This document shows, one piece after another, positions 1-10,575 of a stretch of 64,000 nt of DNA (positions are counted from its first letter, which is position 1; every line of letters begins with the position of its first letter). Origin of the DNA: Artemisia argyi (taxonomy: Eukaryota; Streptophyta; Magnoliopsida; Asterales; Asteraceae). The position numbers and the translations under genes were made by a program. The stretch lies in contig CM060703.1 in the NCBI GenBank assembly GCA_030686995.1, positions 5,885,001 to 5,949,000 on the forward strand. Reading direction: 5' to 3'. The notes under the pieces were generated by a model, which had not been told where the DNA came from, searched no databases, and saw nothing but the letters and a program-made list of their open reading frames with translations.

Positions 1-4
1 TGTG

Positions 5-54
<50 letters not shown>
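1..54. repeat. Poly(T) tract at window edge
   Basis: Apart from the first few bases this is an unbroken T run of about 46. It may be the poly(A) tail of a minus-strand retroposon whose body extends to higher coordinates, but I cannot identify that body. The stretch 55-206 holds nothing recognisable. Confidence 0.6.
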
Positions 55-55
<1 letters not shown>

Positions 56-488
56 GTGTATTTTTGTTTAAGTGGAGTATGTTTTGGTGGTAGTGTTGGT
101 GGTCTTATTACACTAAGTTTGTGATAAGAGAAAGTGACGTGACGCTTAAATGACGATAATGAGGTTGGTTATGGTGACTCCATGTTACCAGAAACCATAT
201 CCTCACCAAAGCTCAATTACTTTTGGATAGTCCCCTACAAAGATTTGACTATGCATTTTGAATAGTAGTCGTACATCAAACGTGCATATAAATGCAGTAT
301 TGAAGATGGTACTAAAAAATTTGATTTGAGCATTGGCTTCCTCTAAAAAGATGCATTTTCAATACACATTCTTGTGCTAAATCATAAATTATAAATGACT
401 TTCATTATCATGGAATTTGTGTCGACTAATGTTCCTAGAACTACCAAGTAGTTGCTCTTATAGGATGTCAAAGATACTCTATTCAACA

Positions 489-1055
489 CTAGCAGGGTAC
501 CCGCGCGTTGCAGCAGCGGGTACCCTGAAATTAAATTTTCCGGTGAATCATGTATTTTAGTTTATTATGTTCTTTTTTACAATTAAGGATATCAAGAATT
601 TTGTTTAGGCCGTGCCCGTTCGGGCTCGAGCCTGTTTGGCCCGCACCCGTTTGGGCTCAAGCCCATTCGGCCCGTTGGCCGTTCGGGCCTGAATATTTGT
701 ATAATGTGCTTTATTATTTGCATTAGTGACATTTAATGTAGGAATTGTGTTTAATTTGGCTGTACAATATGCTTGATAATTTGTATTTGTGATGTAAGGG
801 GTGTTTTAATAATTGTGTTAATTGTACTTATTGACCAATTAATTAATTGACTACATTAAATATCATTAATGTGGTGTTTTTTTTTAATATGTGCATTAAA
901 GTGGTGTACACTATGCTTCTTGTCTGGTAAGTCTGAAATTTATGTACATTAAAGTGTTGTACATACATTTTTCCTATTAAAGAAATGTTTTTTGTCTTAA
1001 ACATTTTAAGACTTCTAAATATAGATCTCTTAAATACATTATAAGGTAGTATAGA
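489..1055 (-). mobile_element. Non-autonomous Helitron, 567 bp
   Basis: Read on the minus strand the element starts with TCTATACTACC (1055-1045) and ends in CTAG (492-489), preceded by a GC-rich hairpin at about 493-526. It lies between A488 and T1056, as expected for Helitrons (TC start, 3' hairpin, CTRR end, insertion between A and T without duplication). Unit B has the uninterrupted empty site at 2893-2910. The interior has GC-rich CCCG/GGGC repeats near 605-690 and no coding capacity, so it would depend on a RepHel protein from elsewhere. Confidence 0.82.
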
Positions 1056-1440
1056 TGCTTGATCCTTTCTCTAGCAGTGAAACGAAACGAAACGAAATTA
1101 AACAAACTCAAAGACAAAGAAATAATGTTATCCATTCAAATACGTCCCAAAATTTAGTATCCATTCGATGTCGTTTCACAATTTGGCATACCCGCTACTA
1201 CACATATTTCTAATTTTCGTAGCTAACTCACATATCTTCAAATTTTGTTACCGCGTTTAGACCAATATGTAATGGACCAAACTATCTATATGTTGGTACA
1301 CTTCATATTTGCACACACTCACTCTTACACATACATTTGCCGGATGATTCTTTGAAAGCAGTCTCCTCACCAAAAGGTTTACACTCAGGTAAGAGTATGA
1401 ATGTCTACATTCACCCCTCGTATAAGATTACAGCAATGGG

Positions 1441-2091
1441 ATGACCTTAATTTGTGCGATTTTAGACCCTGTCATTTTATCTCCCTCCAAAGATAGATGG
1501 ATTTGTGATCTTTCTGGTGATGGGGCTTTTCGTGTCAAAGAGGTTCGTTCTTTATTAGACAACATTTTGCTTCCTTCTTCCGATGTTTCTACTAGATGGG
1601 TGAATTTTATTCCGATTAAAATTAACATATTTGCTTGGCGGGCTCGTCTCGATCGACTCCCGACTAGAAGTAATCTTGTGCGTAGAGGTGTTGTTATGGA
1701 TTTTGATCTTTGTCCAGTGTGTGGTTTGGTTACCGAAGATATTGCTCACGTTTTATTCAGGTGTGATTTGGCCAGGCTCATCTTTCGTAAGATTTGTCGT
1801 TGGTGGGAGCTTGATTGGCAAGTATTGATGTCGTTTGAAGATTGGAATGATTGGTTTTCGGCTATCCGGCTGTCGTCTAAGGTCAAATTGTTGTTGGAAG
1901 GAGTTTGTTATGTTGCTTGGTGGCATATTTGGGCGTTTAGGAATCGTCTCATCTTTGATGCGGCTCCTCCGAAACGGTCCATGATTTTTGACGACATTGT
2001 TTCTCGTTCTTATTATTGGTGTGTCAATAGATGTAATGTTTCTTTTTCTTGGGAGACTTGGTTGAAAAACCCTAACTTGATCTCCTTGTAA
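1441..2091 (+). pseudogene. LINE ORF2 C-terminal fragment (zf-RVT)
   Basis: This is the last 216 codons of a plant L1-type LINE ORF2. The visible domain is the reverse-transcriptase zinc-binding region downstream of RT: the W-x-PxKxxxFxWR-like stretch (about residues 52-70) is followed by a CPVC ... H-x4-C cluster at about residues 92-108. Endonuclease and RT domains are missing, so it is a dead fragment. The first Met is simply the first ATG after truncation and not a real start. The frame is open to its natural TAA at 2089-2091, suggesting a fairly recent insertion. It would have acted in the LINE ribonucleoprotein; nothing suggests a host function. Confidence 0.85.
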
Positions 2092-2099
2092 TGTGTTTT

Positions 2100-2114
2100 C
2101 TAGCTTCTTGCTAG
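2100..2114 (+). other. LINE 3'-UTR hairpin
   Basis: Perfect CTAGC/GCTAG stem with loop TTCTT, 9 nt after the ORF2 stop and about 20 nt before the A tail. The same hairpin occurs at 33695-33709 and 63506-63520 in other LINE tails, so it is probably a family 3'-end signal. Confidence 0.65.
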
Positions 2115-2333
2115 TTTTATCAAGTTGCCGTTCAAAAAAAAACGTATTGTTGTTGTGCACTACTAAAAACATAACTGAATCAAGTCGAGACCAAACCAAA
2201 CCAAATCAAACCAAGCCAAACATTGGTTTAGCCTAATTTGGACATTTTAGACTCAAACCAAGCTAATCGACAAAACCAAACCAAACCATACCAACATTGA
2301 CCGATTTACTTCACTTCGGTCTCTTCATGTCAA

Positions 2334-2709
2334 CCTTGACAACCGACCATTGTGTTCAACCTTATATGCACTCCGAGAGTGCGATGCAAAAACTATGTCA
2401 TATAAAACGAGCACTAACAGAAAATCCGGACTTTCATCTCTTATCCAACAAATACAACAAAAGTTAAGTTTGACTTCCAAATTACTCATTGGGTAAACGG
2501 ATTCACAAATGCGTTTTGGACTAAGATGTACGTAGCCAAATCGGGGTATTGATTTATACCATTTTCCTTAGCCACCACTAAAATGTGTACGGTGTACCAA
2601 ATAAGTTTTTAACATGAAATCTCCTATTAAAAAATGTAAGGTTAAAAACATGAGGACCGGTAGACCCTCTTGTAAATGGTCCCCTATAACTCACAAGGTA
2701 ACAAATGTG
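2334..2709. other. Spacer between duplicated units
   Basis: 376 bp of AT-rich noncoding sequence that does not match either unit. No gene, no terminal repeats and no tail were found. Confidence 0.5.
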
Positions 2710-3486
2710 CAAAGCTCAATTACTTTTGGATAGTCCCCTACAAATTAAGATTTGAATATGCATTTTGAATAGTCCATACTATACACATTCATGTGCTAAA
2801 TCATAATTTATAAATGACTTTCATTATCATGGACTTTGTGTCGACTTATGTTCCTAGAACTACAAGTAGTTGCTCTTGATGTCAGATATTCTATTCAACA
2901 TGCTTGATCCTTTCTCTAGCAGTGAAACGAACCAAATTAAACGAAATCAAAGACAAAGAAATAATGTTATTCGTTCAAATACGTCTCAAAATTTAGTATC
3001 CATTTGATGTCGTTTCACAATTTGGCATACCCGCTACGACACATATTTCTAATTTTCATAACTCACATATCTTCAAATTTTGCTACCGCGTTTAGACCAA
3101 TATGTAATGGACCAAACTAATCTATATATTCGTACACTTCATATTTGTACACACTCACTCTTACACATACATTTGCCGGATGATTGTTTGAAAGCAGTCT
3201 CATTCTTTGAAAGCAGTCTCCTCACCATCAGGTTTACACTCAGGTAAGAGTATGAATGTCTACATTCACCCCTCGTATAAGATTGTGTATTGTTGTTTTG
3301 CACTACTCAAAACGTAACTGAATCAAGTCGAGACCAAACCAACCGAAACCAAATCCAACCAAACCAAACTTTGGTTTAGCCTAATTTGGACATTTCGGAC
3401 TCAAACCAAGCTAATCGACAAAACCGAACCAAACCAAACCATACCAACATTGACCGATTTACTTCACTTCGGTCTCTTCATGTCAA
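2710..3486 (+). repeat. Segmental duplication, unit B (empty sites)
   Basis: Second copy of the segment at 207-2333, without its two insertions. The Helitron empty site is at 2893-2910 and the LINE empty site near 3280-3290. It also has its own short internal duplication of a TTTGAAAGCAGTCTC-containing stretch around 3185-3225. Confidence 0.85.
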
Positions 3487-4334
3487 AGCTTGGACAAACC
3501 ATTAGTTCATGTTTAAACCAAAAACATTTAAATTAATCACATATTTTATGTGTGACTACATTAACTTTGAAGTAAGAATGTAAAATGTACAATCAAACAG
3601 TACTAAAACGTCATCATCATCTTCAACTTATCACATAATTTCTGTGATCTTTTCAGTGAATTAAATAGAGAGAGAAAAATGGAGGCTAAAACGAAATTAA
3701 GGAGAAGGTGACAGAAGGAAACTCTGCATGTCTAACACGTCTTCATCATTTTTCTTCAGATTTCGTCATCACCTCTCTCTACATTTAATCTCATTCACAT
3801 TTAATCCTATTTTTAGCTAACATTATATGATGAATGTAATAACCTTTTTCTAGAGGTAGTTTGTTTTATTGAAGTGTTACTTTCTACATTTTACCCCGCT
3901 CATATTCTGCTTAGACGGGATTATGTATCGTTGCTTGACCAAGATTATATAACACATATGTTTAAGCTATGAATATGGACTAAACTTTAATGAAATGGTA
4001 ATCAACATAAAGTTGTCACTTATTGACCATTACTAACCTAAACTAAACTTGTTACATTTCAATAGATGAATCAAGACAAACATAGATATAAAAATTTCCT
4101 TGCAAATATATAAAGTTATAAACCATACATAGGCATTTTCTAACTAGATAAATTTGATCATAAATTTAAAAGGATACTAATACATAAGTAAACATTAAAG
4201 AGTTAGCAATTGAGTAGGATCATCATCACAATTCACAAGCTAAATTACCTTAAGCTAATTAAAAACCGAACCGAAACCGATAAAAATTACCCACAAATTT
4301 CTTCACCTTGTCTCTATATAAAATTGCTTCAAAA
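3487..4334. other. 3' flank of ZF-HD gene
   Basis: AT-rich sequence downstream of the ZF-HD stop codon (gene on minus strand). The part adjoining 4334 presumably holds the 3' UTR and poly(A) site, but I cannot fix a cleavage site. No other ORF is convincing. Confidence 0.4.
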
Positions 4335-5039
4335 TTAGGGTTTCTTACCAATGGTATGCTTGTTATTATGCATCCAAACTTTTAGCACGTGTCTTTTAAC
4401 CCCAGTTTCCGTACAAAACTGTTGTACTGCCCCTTCATCTTGTTTTTGTATCCTCCACCCTAGCGTTTCCGCAAACGCTAGCATCCGATCTTTCTGATCG
4501 GGTGTGAACTTGGTTCGGAATCGTTTCTTCGATCCTGAACCTGAACCCCCGTGACCGTTCCCGTTACCACCCCCGCCACTTGAGCTAGGGTTAGAGATCT
4601 CATCTAGATCTTCTCGTGACGTGGATGGTAACGCTAACGGTAACGGTCTATATGACGTAGGTGCTGACGTCATGTTTAGGTATCCACTATTAGGTCTATG
4701 GTAGTACCCGGGGGGTGGGGGTAAGTAATGATGTGTCTGTGTCTGCTGACGGTTTGTCTGATGTAAAGACAAACCGTCAGCAGAAGAAAAAGTGGTAGTA
4801 CTTTCTTTGCGATGAAAGTTGCGATGACAATTACACGCGGCGCATTTTAACGCGTCGAGTGTACCGTCATCGCCAGCGGCCATAAATTCCCCACATCCAT
4901 CTACCGCGTGGCCACCTATACTGACCGCGTGGTTTTTTAAACATTCTCGATATCTGTATCCACCTCCGCCTGTTATTTTCCTAACAGGCTGGTGGTGGAT
5001 ACTCATATCTTCTTGCTCTTCATGCTCATCATACTCCAT
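4335..5039 (-). CDS. Zinc-finger homeodomain (ZF-HD/ZHD) transcription factor
   Basis: A 234-residue plant nuclear transcription factor. Residues about 28-78 form the ZF-HD dimerisation zinc finger: [10 protein letters not shown], then [12 protein letters not shown], then [16 protein letters not shown], which supplies the conserved Cys/His ligands. A low-complexity linker rich in Gln/Pro/Tyr and then Gly/Asn/Ser (about 95-170) leads to the homeodomain at about 171-228, with [10 protein letters not shown] in helix 1 and the recognition helix ending KVWMHNNKH. Both domains are complete and length is normal for the family. The gene has no intron in its coding region, as is usual for ZHD genes. 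The ATG at 5039 places the acidic N-terminus ([10 protein letters not shown]) before the finger and is the natural start. ZHD proteins form homo- and heterodimers and bind ATTA-type sites. I cannot assign a specific ZHD number. It is the only intact host gene in the window. Confidence 0.96.
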   Translation of the reverse strand: MEYDEHEEQEDMSIHHQPVRKITGGGGYRYRECLKNHAVSIGGHAVDGCGEFMAAGDDGTLDALKCAACNCHRNFHRKESTTTFSSADGLSLHQTNRQQTQTHHYLPPPPGYYHRPNSGYLNMTSAPTSYRPLPLALPSTSREDLDEISNPSSSGGGGNGNGHGGSGSGSKKRFRTKFTPDQKDRMLAFAETLGWRIQKQDEGAVQQFCTETGVKRHVLKVWMHNNKHTIGKKP

Positions 5040-5048
5040 ATTTTCAAA

Positions 5049-5290
5049 TCAATCATGCATATATTTAGAACCAAAAGGGTCTTGAAAAAAAGGGTTTGTG
5101 TGTTTTTTAAAGTATGTTTTTGGTATGTGTGATTAAGGGTGAAGAGGATAAGTGAAATAAGAGGGTGTGGACATGAATTAACCCATCATAAGCCTGCAAA
5201 AAATAAAGTGAAAGTGTGTGTTATTTTTTTTATAAATATGTGTGAGAGAATATAGAGAGATAGGGAGATAGATAGAATTGTCTTGTTATG
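5049..5290 (-). promoter_or_regulatory. Putative promoter/5' leader of ZF-HD gene
   Basis: Reading toward the gene: a pyrimidine-rich stretch (5240-5285, GA-rich on plus), a TATA-like TTTATAAAA at about 5226-5238, and a good 3' splice-acceptor-like TTTTTTGCAG ending at 5194. Three short upstream ORFs precede the main ATG: 5178-5189 (3 codons plus stop overlapping ATGATG), 5133-5174 (13 codons) and 5049-5060 (3 codons). Whether transcription starts near 5200 or further upstream with a 5'-UTR intron cannot be decided from sequence alone. Confidence 0.45.
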
Positions 5291-5529
5291 AGCAAAACTA
5301 TTTGAGGTATGTTCGATTTAATGGAGGAAAATGATGACTGGTTGCTGCCGGTTGTAATCTTGCTCCCTCAACCTAGGGCATCACTACTATTGAAGTTATA
5401 CTTGCTACTTATGCTAAATTTGTGTTTTATGATGTTAGTTTAAGGTTAATCGCAGAAAATCAGCTTAGAAAAATAAGTTAATATAGTCTACTATCGTTGT
5501 CTAAAGAGGTCTATTTGTAAAGACTTAGG
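5291..5529. other. Upstream flank, no gene seen
   Basis: Distal promoter side of the ZF-HD gene. No ORF or repeat was recognised. Confidence 0.35.
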
Positions 5530-6000
5530 AGTATAGTTGTTAAGATCTCAATTCTAATTTTATGATCTTGCAATTTTACGATTCTACGAAGCAAAAACGA
5601 TCCAGATCCTACGTAGTATCTTAACAAGATTAAAATCTTATAGGATCCCAATCTTAACCATAAAATCTTAAGATCTACTCCGATCCGATCTTACTTTTCT
5701 CAAACCGCAAACTAAAAAACTAAAAATTTATGCTTTATATTTTTATATAATTTAAAAAACAACATGTGATTCGTCTTAAATATTCAATATTCATAATTGA
5801 AAACAACATTTTTATAAAATATTCTTAAAATTTCATGTTTATAATATATAATAATTTGTAAATTTGAATAATATTACAAAGATCATTAAAAAATAGCATT
5901 ATAATAGGATCTTAAGATCTCGATCTGATCTTACGATCACGATCTTGTAAAAGCGAAAACGATCTTAGCTAGGATCCCGATCTTGAAAATCTTGCTTAGG
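5530..6000. repeat. GATC-rich degenerate direct repeat
   Basis: Two blocks (about 5535-5690 and 5910-6000) share an order of AAGATCTC, ATCTTACGAT, GCGAAAACGATC-like words separated by an AT-rich middle. It looks like a decayed intergenic repeat. No coding potential. Confidence 0.45.
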
Positions 6001-6180
6001 AGGATTAATTAAAGGGTGTTATTATGAATACCTTTTATGTTACTAAGAGGTTTTCATTTGCACATTTTCTAATACGTAAATGTCTGAATTTGAATCTAAA
6101 TCAAATGATAATGTTTGCTTTTTACTTTTTAAATGTCTGAATAACATTAGTACAAATCACTTTTATTCTTACGAAACACA

Positions 6181-6350
6181 GGGACGGAACCAGGAGGTTC
6201 CTGTGGTGGTCCCGAGACACCTATAAATTTTTCAATGTAGTGTTAATTTTTTAAAAAAATCATCAATTTTTTCTAAATGCGTTTTAAATGCATACAGTTC
6301 AAAATATTTTATGCACCCGGTCATATTTGGTCCTGGTTTCATTCCATCCT
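6181..6350. repeat. MITE-like element with imperfect inverted ends
   Basis: The left end GGGACGGAACCAGGA is roughly mirrored at the right (CCTGGTTTCATTCCATCC), enclosing about 170 bp. The inverted ends are imperfect and I see no clean target duplication. The flanks 6001-6180 and 6351-7119 show only AT-rich DNA with a CA microsatellite near 6900-6915. Confidence 0.35.
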
Positions 6351-7119
6351 TGATGAAACATAAACATGTTTAAACATTATATGGAGCATTTGAGTCATGA
6401 AATTAACCTTATTTAGCAACATGGTAATAAAATGTCTTAAACAAAACATTTGAAGGATGTTATATCGCAATTTAATCTCATGAAATAGTCATAAATTCTT
6501 GATGTGTTGTATTCCCATGAGGTTGAACATCTTCATCATTTTACAAATTGTCACGATCATTTACTTTACATTCATAAAATTGCGAAAAAAATATATCATA
6601 ATATAATTAACATTGTCAATTAACAATTAAAATATTTTTTTAATAAAAAAGTTTAAGCTCATATTCAAATTGCGCGTGCCACAATTTAATTTCACATACT
6701 AGTTATATATTACTATTGGGGTACGAAAAAATCTCAAGTGTTTTGGCATCATCAAAATTATTATTATTTTGAACACTATTTGTTTAGCAAAAAAAAGGGT
6801 AATTTTCTTTAACGTTCTATCAATATTAAAGAAAAGTCGAGAAAAAATATGGCATAAAATGGTGTGGGGAGGGGGGGACCAAAGAAAATAAAAACGAAAC
6901 ACACACACACATACACAAGTGGGGAGGCATTAAGACACCCTCCACATCTAGTTTGTTAAAAGACCAGAACCTTTGACCACGTCTGAACAAGAAAAAGAAA
7001 ACAAACGCATTTATTGGGCCAAATATCTGAGCGTGTCTAAATGAGTTAGATCAAGAGGTTGTTCAGATGTTCTTTTTGAAAAACAAACACCAGCTTAGTC
7101 ACATTTTATCAAGGTTTTA

Positions 7120-7508
7120 AAAGGAACGACATGGCGGTGCTAGGACGTGAGGCGTGACCTTCCCGTTATAAAATTGACCAAGGCGTCAGCTCTGGGCGTA
7201 TCGTGAGATGAGGCATGGTAAGGCGCGATGCGTTGCGCATTTTTTTGAGTTCAACTCCGGTGAAGAAGGTTTTATTAAAAGAAATGAAGAAGATTTCATG
7301 CAATGATAGGTCCTTGACTTAACTTTTTATGTATAACAATTTTTGTAAACTCGATAAATATGAAATAATATATAATATATAAATCTATAAATATTTTTAT
7401 ATTTTGTGCTGCTTTAAGTCATGCCTTAAAAAACGTTATAGCTTCGCCATAGTTCATAAGGCATGAGGCTTGGTCATGCCGTCACATCACGTCTTACGTT
7501 ATTTATAA
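7120..7508. repeat. Dispersed AAGGCG-type repeat, copy 1
   Basis: Begins AAGGTTTTAAAAGG and ends with CACGTCTTACGTTATTTATAAC. It shares the AGGCATGAGGCTTGGTCATGC block and general order with 9742-9993. Likely a non-autonomous DNA element; no TSD was confirmed. Confidence 0.5.
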
Positions 7509-7857
7509 CCTTGCCTTTTACTCTTCTTAGCCCATCTTTTACTCTTTTTATTAAATGTATAAAACAGTTTTTATAAGTTTTTGTCCTCTATGTTTTGTTT
7601 ATCAGCATCTGTTTCTTATTTATTGTCAAACTTTACATTTTATGTTTCGTATTTTCTGTTTAGTAGTTTTATAATAAATTCAAAATTATTAAAATTAAAA
7701 AAAAAATTAAATTAAAGAGTCGCTTGTTTTTTGTCATCAGGATAAAGATAAAGGTATAAGGTGAAATCAGAATGAAAGTATCAATTCAATTCCATTGTTT
7801 GGATTAATTAATAAAGTTTGGGTATCTTTTTTGTTTTTTTATCCAATAGTGATTCTG
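7509..7857. other. AT-rich spacer, nothing recognised
   Basis: No ORF, terminal repeat or tail is supported here. Confidence 0.4.
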
Positions 7858-8202
7858 GCTATATTTGGCGACACGTAGCAGTAGCAGCAATTAGTAAGCA
7901 GTTGGCAGTAGCAATAAGCTATAAGCAGTAGTTGTTTATTTAAAAAACATGTTTGGTAACGTAGCTGTAGCAGTAATTATAAAGTGTAAAATTACAAAAA
8001 GGGTCATATACACATTAAAATAAAATAAATGATTAAACAAATGGGGGTATATATGTAATTGCAGTATCTAAGCGCTTGAAGCAATTCTGGAAAGCTCATT
8101 CAAGAAGCATTTCATTTTGGAGCGGTTAGGATAGTTTCAACCACTATTAAAGATGTTTGTTGCTCCTAAACACTTTCTTACTGCTTGTTGCCAAACATGA
8201 CC
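7858..8202. mobile_element. MITE with TTTGGC-type terminal inverted repeats
   Basis: The left end GGCTATATTTGGCGACACG matches, in inverted orientation, the right end with TTGTTGCCAAACATGACC. The element is about 345 bp, rich in AGCAGTAGCAG words, and noncoding. This end type is common in plant hAT/Harbinger-like MITEs; the superfamily is not certain. Confidence 0.5.
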
Positions 8203-8297
8203 TCTATTTCACAACTCAAACTAGGAAAAAAAAATGAAGTATAAAATATTTGTGGTCATTGGTTGAGTGGGCCAGTGGGGAATGAATTTTTGAATAT

Positions 8298-8567
8298 CAA
8301 GTCCGTCTATCTTTTTAGTATCAACGAGTTTGGTAACCCGCGCGTTGTCGCGGGATTGTTTTCGCCGTATACTTTGAGTTTCGAATTGTTTGAGGGTATG
8401 TGTTATCTTTGTTATGTTTTCAAATGTAATGTATCACACGTTGTTGCAGGAATGGGTTGTCTTATGTTATGAAAAGTTTTTTAATGAAGGGTATTTTTTT
8501 TAATGTCGTGTGATTGTTGTCCGTATATTTTGTGTTTTCGTTTTTATATGTGTGTATAATTTTATAA

Positions 8568-8611
<44 letters not shown>

Positions 8612-9160
8612 TATTTGTTGTTGTTGTTGTTGTTGTTGTGGGTGTTTTTTTAATTTATTTGTTGTTGGTAAATGTAAAAGTATAAAAATACTCTAAGTAT
8701 TTATTTGGGCTTTAGCCCCCCAACGAAATTGTATAACAAATGTGTAAGCTCAAAGATTGTCCAAGTCCACTTTGTTGCCGTTAGCTACTTAACGTGAAGT
8801 TGGTTACCTAGAACTGACTTTGCAATTGATGTATAACATAAAGGACCATTTATGTAAATTATATGAGGACTAAATTTGCAATGAACCGCTGCGATGAAGG
8901 ACAAAGTGCGTACAATTTTTTTTTTAAAATGTTAAAGATAACGGTCGTCAGTTAACAGCCGTTAAATAACTAACGACTGTTAGTACTGTAAAAAAAAATT
9001 TAAAAATACTGTAGAGTCAACTGTAGCAGCTACAGTGCTTGCTACAGTAAACCTCTTGCCTTTTAGTATATATATAATTTTGAGGTTATAATTGTTAGCG
9101 AACTATTATTGAGTGTGTAGTATAGTTTGTACTAGGCCAAGTCCGTCTATCTTTTTACTA
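8298..9160 (-). mobile_element. Helitron-like segment between 23-bp direct repeats
   Basis: A 23-bp sequence beginning CAAGTCCGTCTATC occurs at 8298-8320 and 9138-9160 with one mismatch. Just inside the left copy, at 8337-8356, is a CCCGCGC...GCGGG hairpin like the 3' hairpin of minus-strand Helitrons, but the expected CTRR is altered (CTCG). The interior includes a poly(T) run (8571-8605) followed by a GTT microsatellite. Exact element borders are uncertain. Confidence 0.35.
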
Positions 9161-9300
9161 TGGTGCATCTGCATTTATTATATTGTAAACAATCTATTTA
9201 TTGAATCATGAAATAAACTCCATTTATATGGTATCAGATGCAACATACTAAAATAATAGTCCACTAACAATAGTTTAGGGATGAAGCTCACTTAGTCCGA

Positions 9301-9359
9301 AAGAGCATTTCTTGTACTTGTTATCGTTTTGATTTGCATGTGTAAAAATTTTGTTTATT

Positions 9360-9400
<41 letters not shown>
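9301..9400 (+). repeat. Retroposed 3' tail with 40-bp poly(A)
   Basis: An uninterrupted A run at 9361-9400 preceded by TTTGTTTATTC. It looks like the end of a retroposon of unknown body. 9401-9741 shows nothing further. Confidence 0.45.
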
Positions 9401-9402
<2 letters not shown>

Positions 9403-9741
9403 TCCGTTAGATATAAGTTTTAAAAAATTATTATGTTTCATAGAGTGTGAGGACATTTTACTAAACACGAACATTGTTTTTCATGCATAGCAGTATGAGT
9501 CGGTTTAAATATCATTTGTCACGTATTGTTAATAGTGAGAAATGAAACGTTGCTAACTATTAAAGTTTTGTAACAAAACGAAACAATAGAAAATCGTATT
9601 AATATGCAAGTGTATATATGACTAGAATGCATTCATAAGACCAACTGGAATGGTGGTTTTCACCACGCGTTAAACACCTTTGCGTAAAACACCAATATGT
9701 CCCCATCACCAGGTGAAAGAAAGAATATGGAAGTGATTTTG

Positions 9742-9993
9742 TCAAATTCATGGTTTTAAAAGGCGCTCAAAGGCTTCACAAAGGTTTGAGGCTTGGTCAT
9801 ACTGTTACGCCACGCATTATGCCGCTTTATGTCAAGTCTTTTTGTAAAGTTGATATATATATAATATGATATAAATATATAAATATTTTCATATTTTGTG
9901 TCGCCTTATAAACGCAAAAGTTTCACATTAGCCGATAAGGTGTGAGGCTTGGTCATGCTGCCATACCATACCTCGCGCTATTTATAACGTTGG
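9742..9993. repeat. Dispersed AAGGCG-type repeat, copy 2
   Basis: Partner of 7120-7508, shorter, with the same GGTTTTAAAAGGCG start, AGGCTTGGTCATGC core and CGCTATTTATAACGTTG end. The two ends are loosely complementary, as in a MITE. Confidence 0.5.
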
Positions 9994-10575
9994 GCAAATT
10001 TTTGAAGAGGTCAAGTTTTGTTTGTTTGTATTGTTGTAGTGGTCATCACTATAGCTTTTGAAAGTTGACTTTAAAAGCAAAGTAGGAGAGCGGTTGTGAA
10101 TCTAGTCACCACTGTGGGTTTGTTTAGCGAAATGGGTTGGAGCTGGAGTAGGGGTTGGAGTTGAGGACTTGTATGATAAGTTGAAAGCTAGGGCTGATAT
10201 TTTTATAAAACTATTTGGTGATTTGTTAGAGCTGAAGTTTATTAATGTGAAATCGTATAAAAATACATCAAATTAATATTCAGATATATTTTAAGCTTTT
10301 GCGTATTAATTCATTATATTTAAAAATGTATTTAAGTAATCTTATAAAGGTTATGAAGGATTTTGACTTATAAAAGCATTTATAAACCTTTGTTACAAAA
10401 AGGTTACTTGTTTTAATCCTCTTGTACTGATATGTGTCCACATTGTCAAATAACAAATGGCATTTTTTTAACCAAATGACAAATACTCTATAGAGTAGTT
10501 GTATCACTTCGTAATGTAATTAAGTGATTCACCTAAAATTGATTTTACAATCTTAGCTACAAGCCTGCAATGTTA
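9994..10575. other. AT-rich spacer, nothing recognised
   Basis: No coding region, tail or terminal repeat can be supported. Confidence 0.4.

Larger units (their letters stand above)
1430..2143 (+). mobile_element. 5'-truncated LINE insertion
   Basis: The segment interrupts unit A relative to unit B. It holds the C-terminal end of a LINE ORF2, a short 3' UTR with a CTAGC/GCTAG hairpin and a short A tail at 2134-2142. The 5' truncation fits target-primed reverse transcription. I see no clear target-site duplication; about 2 bp of the empty site seem to be missing. Confidence 0.8.
207..2333 (+). repeat. Segmental duplication, unit A (with insertions)
   Basis: Direct-repeat partner of unit B (2710-3486). 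Collinear blocks are 207-488, 1056-1429 and 2144-2333, each matching unit B closely. The two breaks in collinearity are a Helitron (489-1055) and a LINE fragment (1430-2143). A CCAAA-rich low-complexity patch near 2180-2290 is present in both units. No host gene is visible. Confidence 0.85.
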
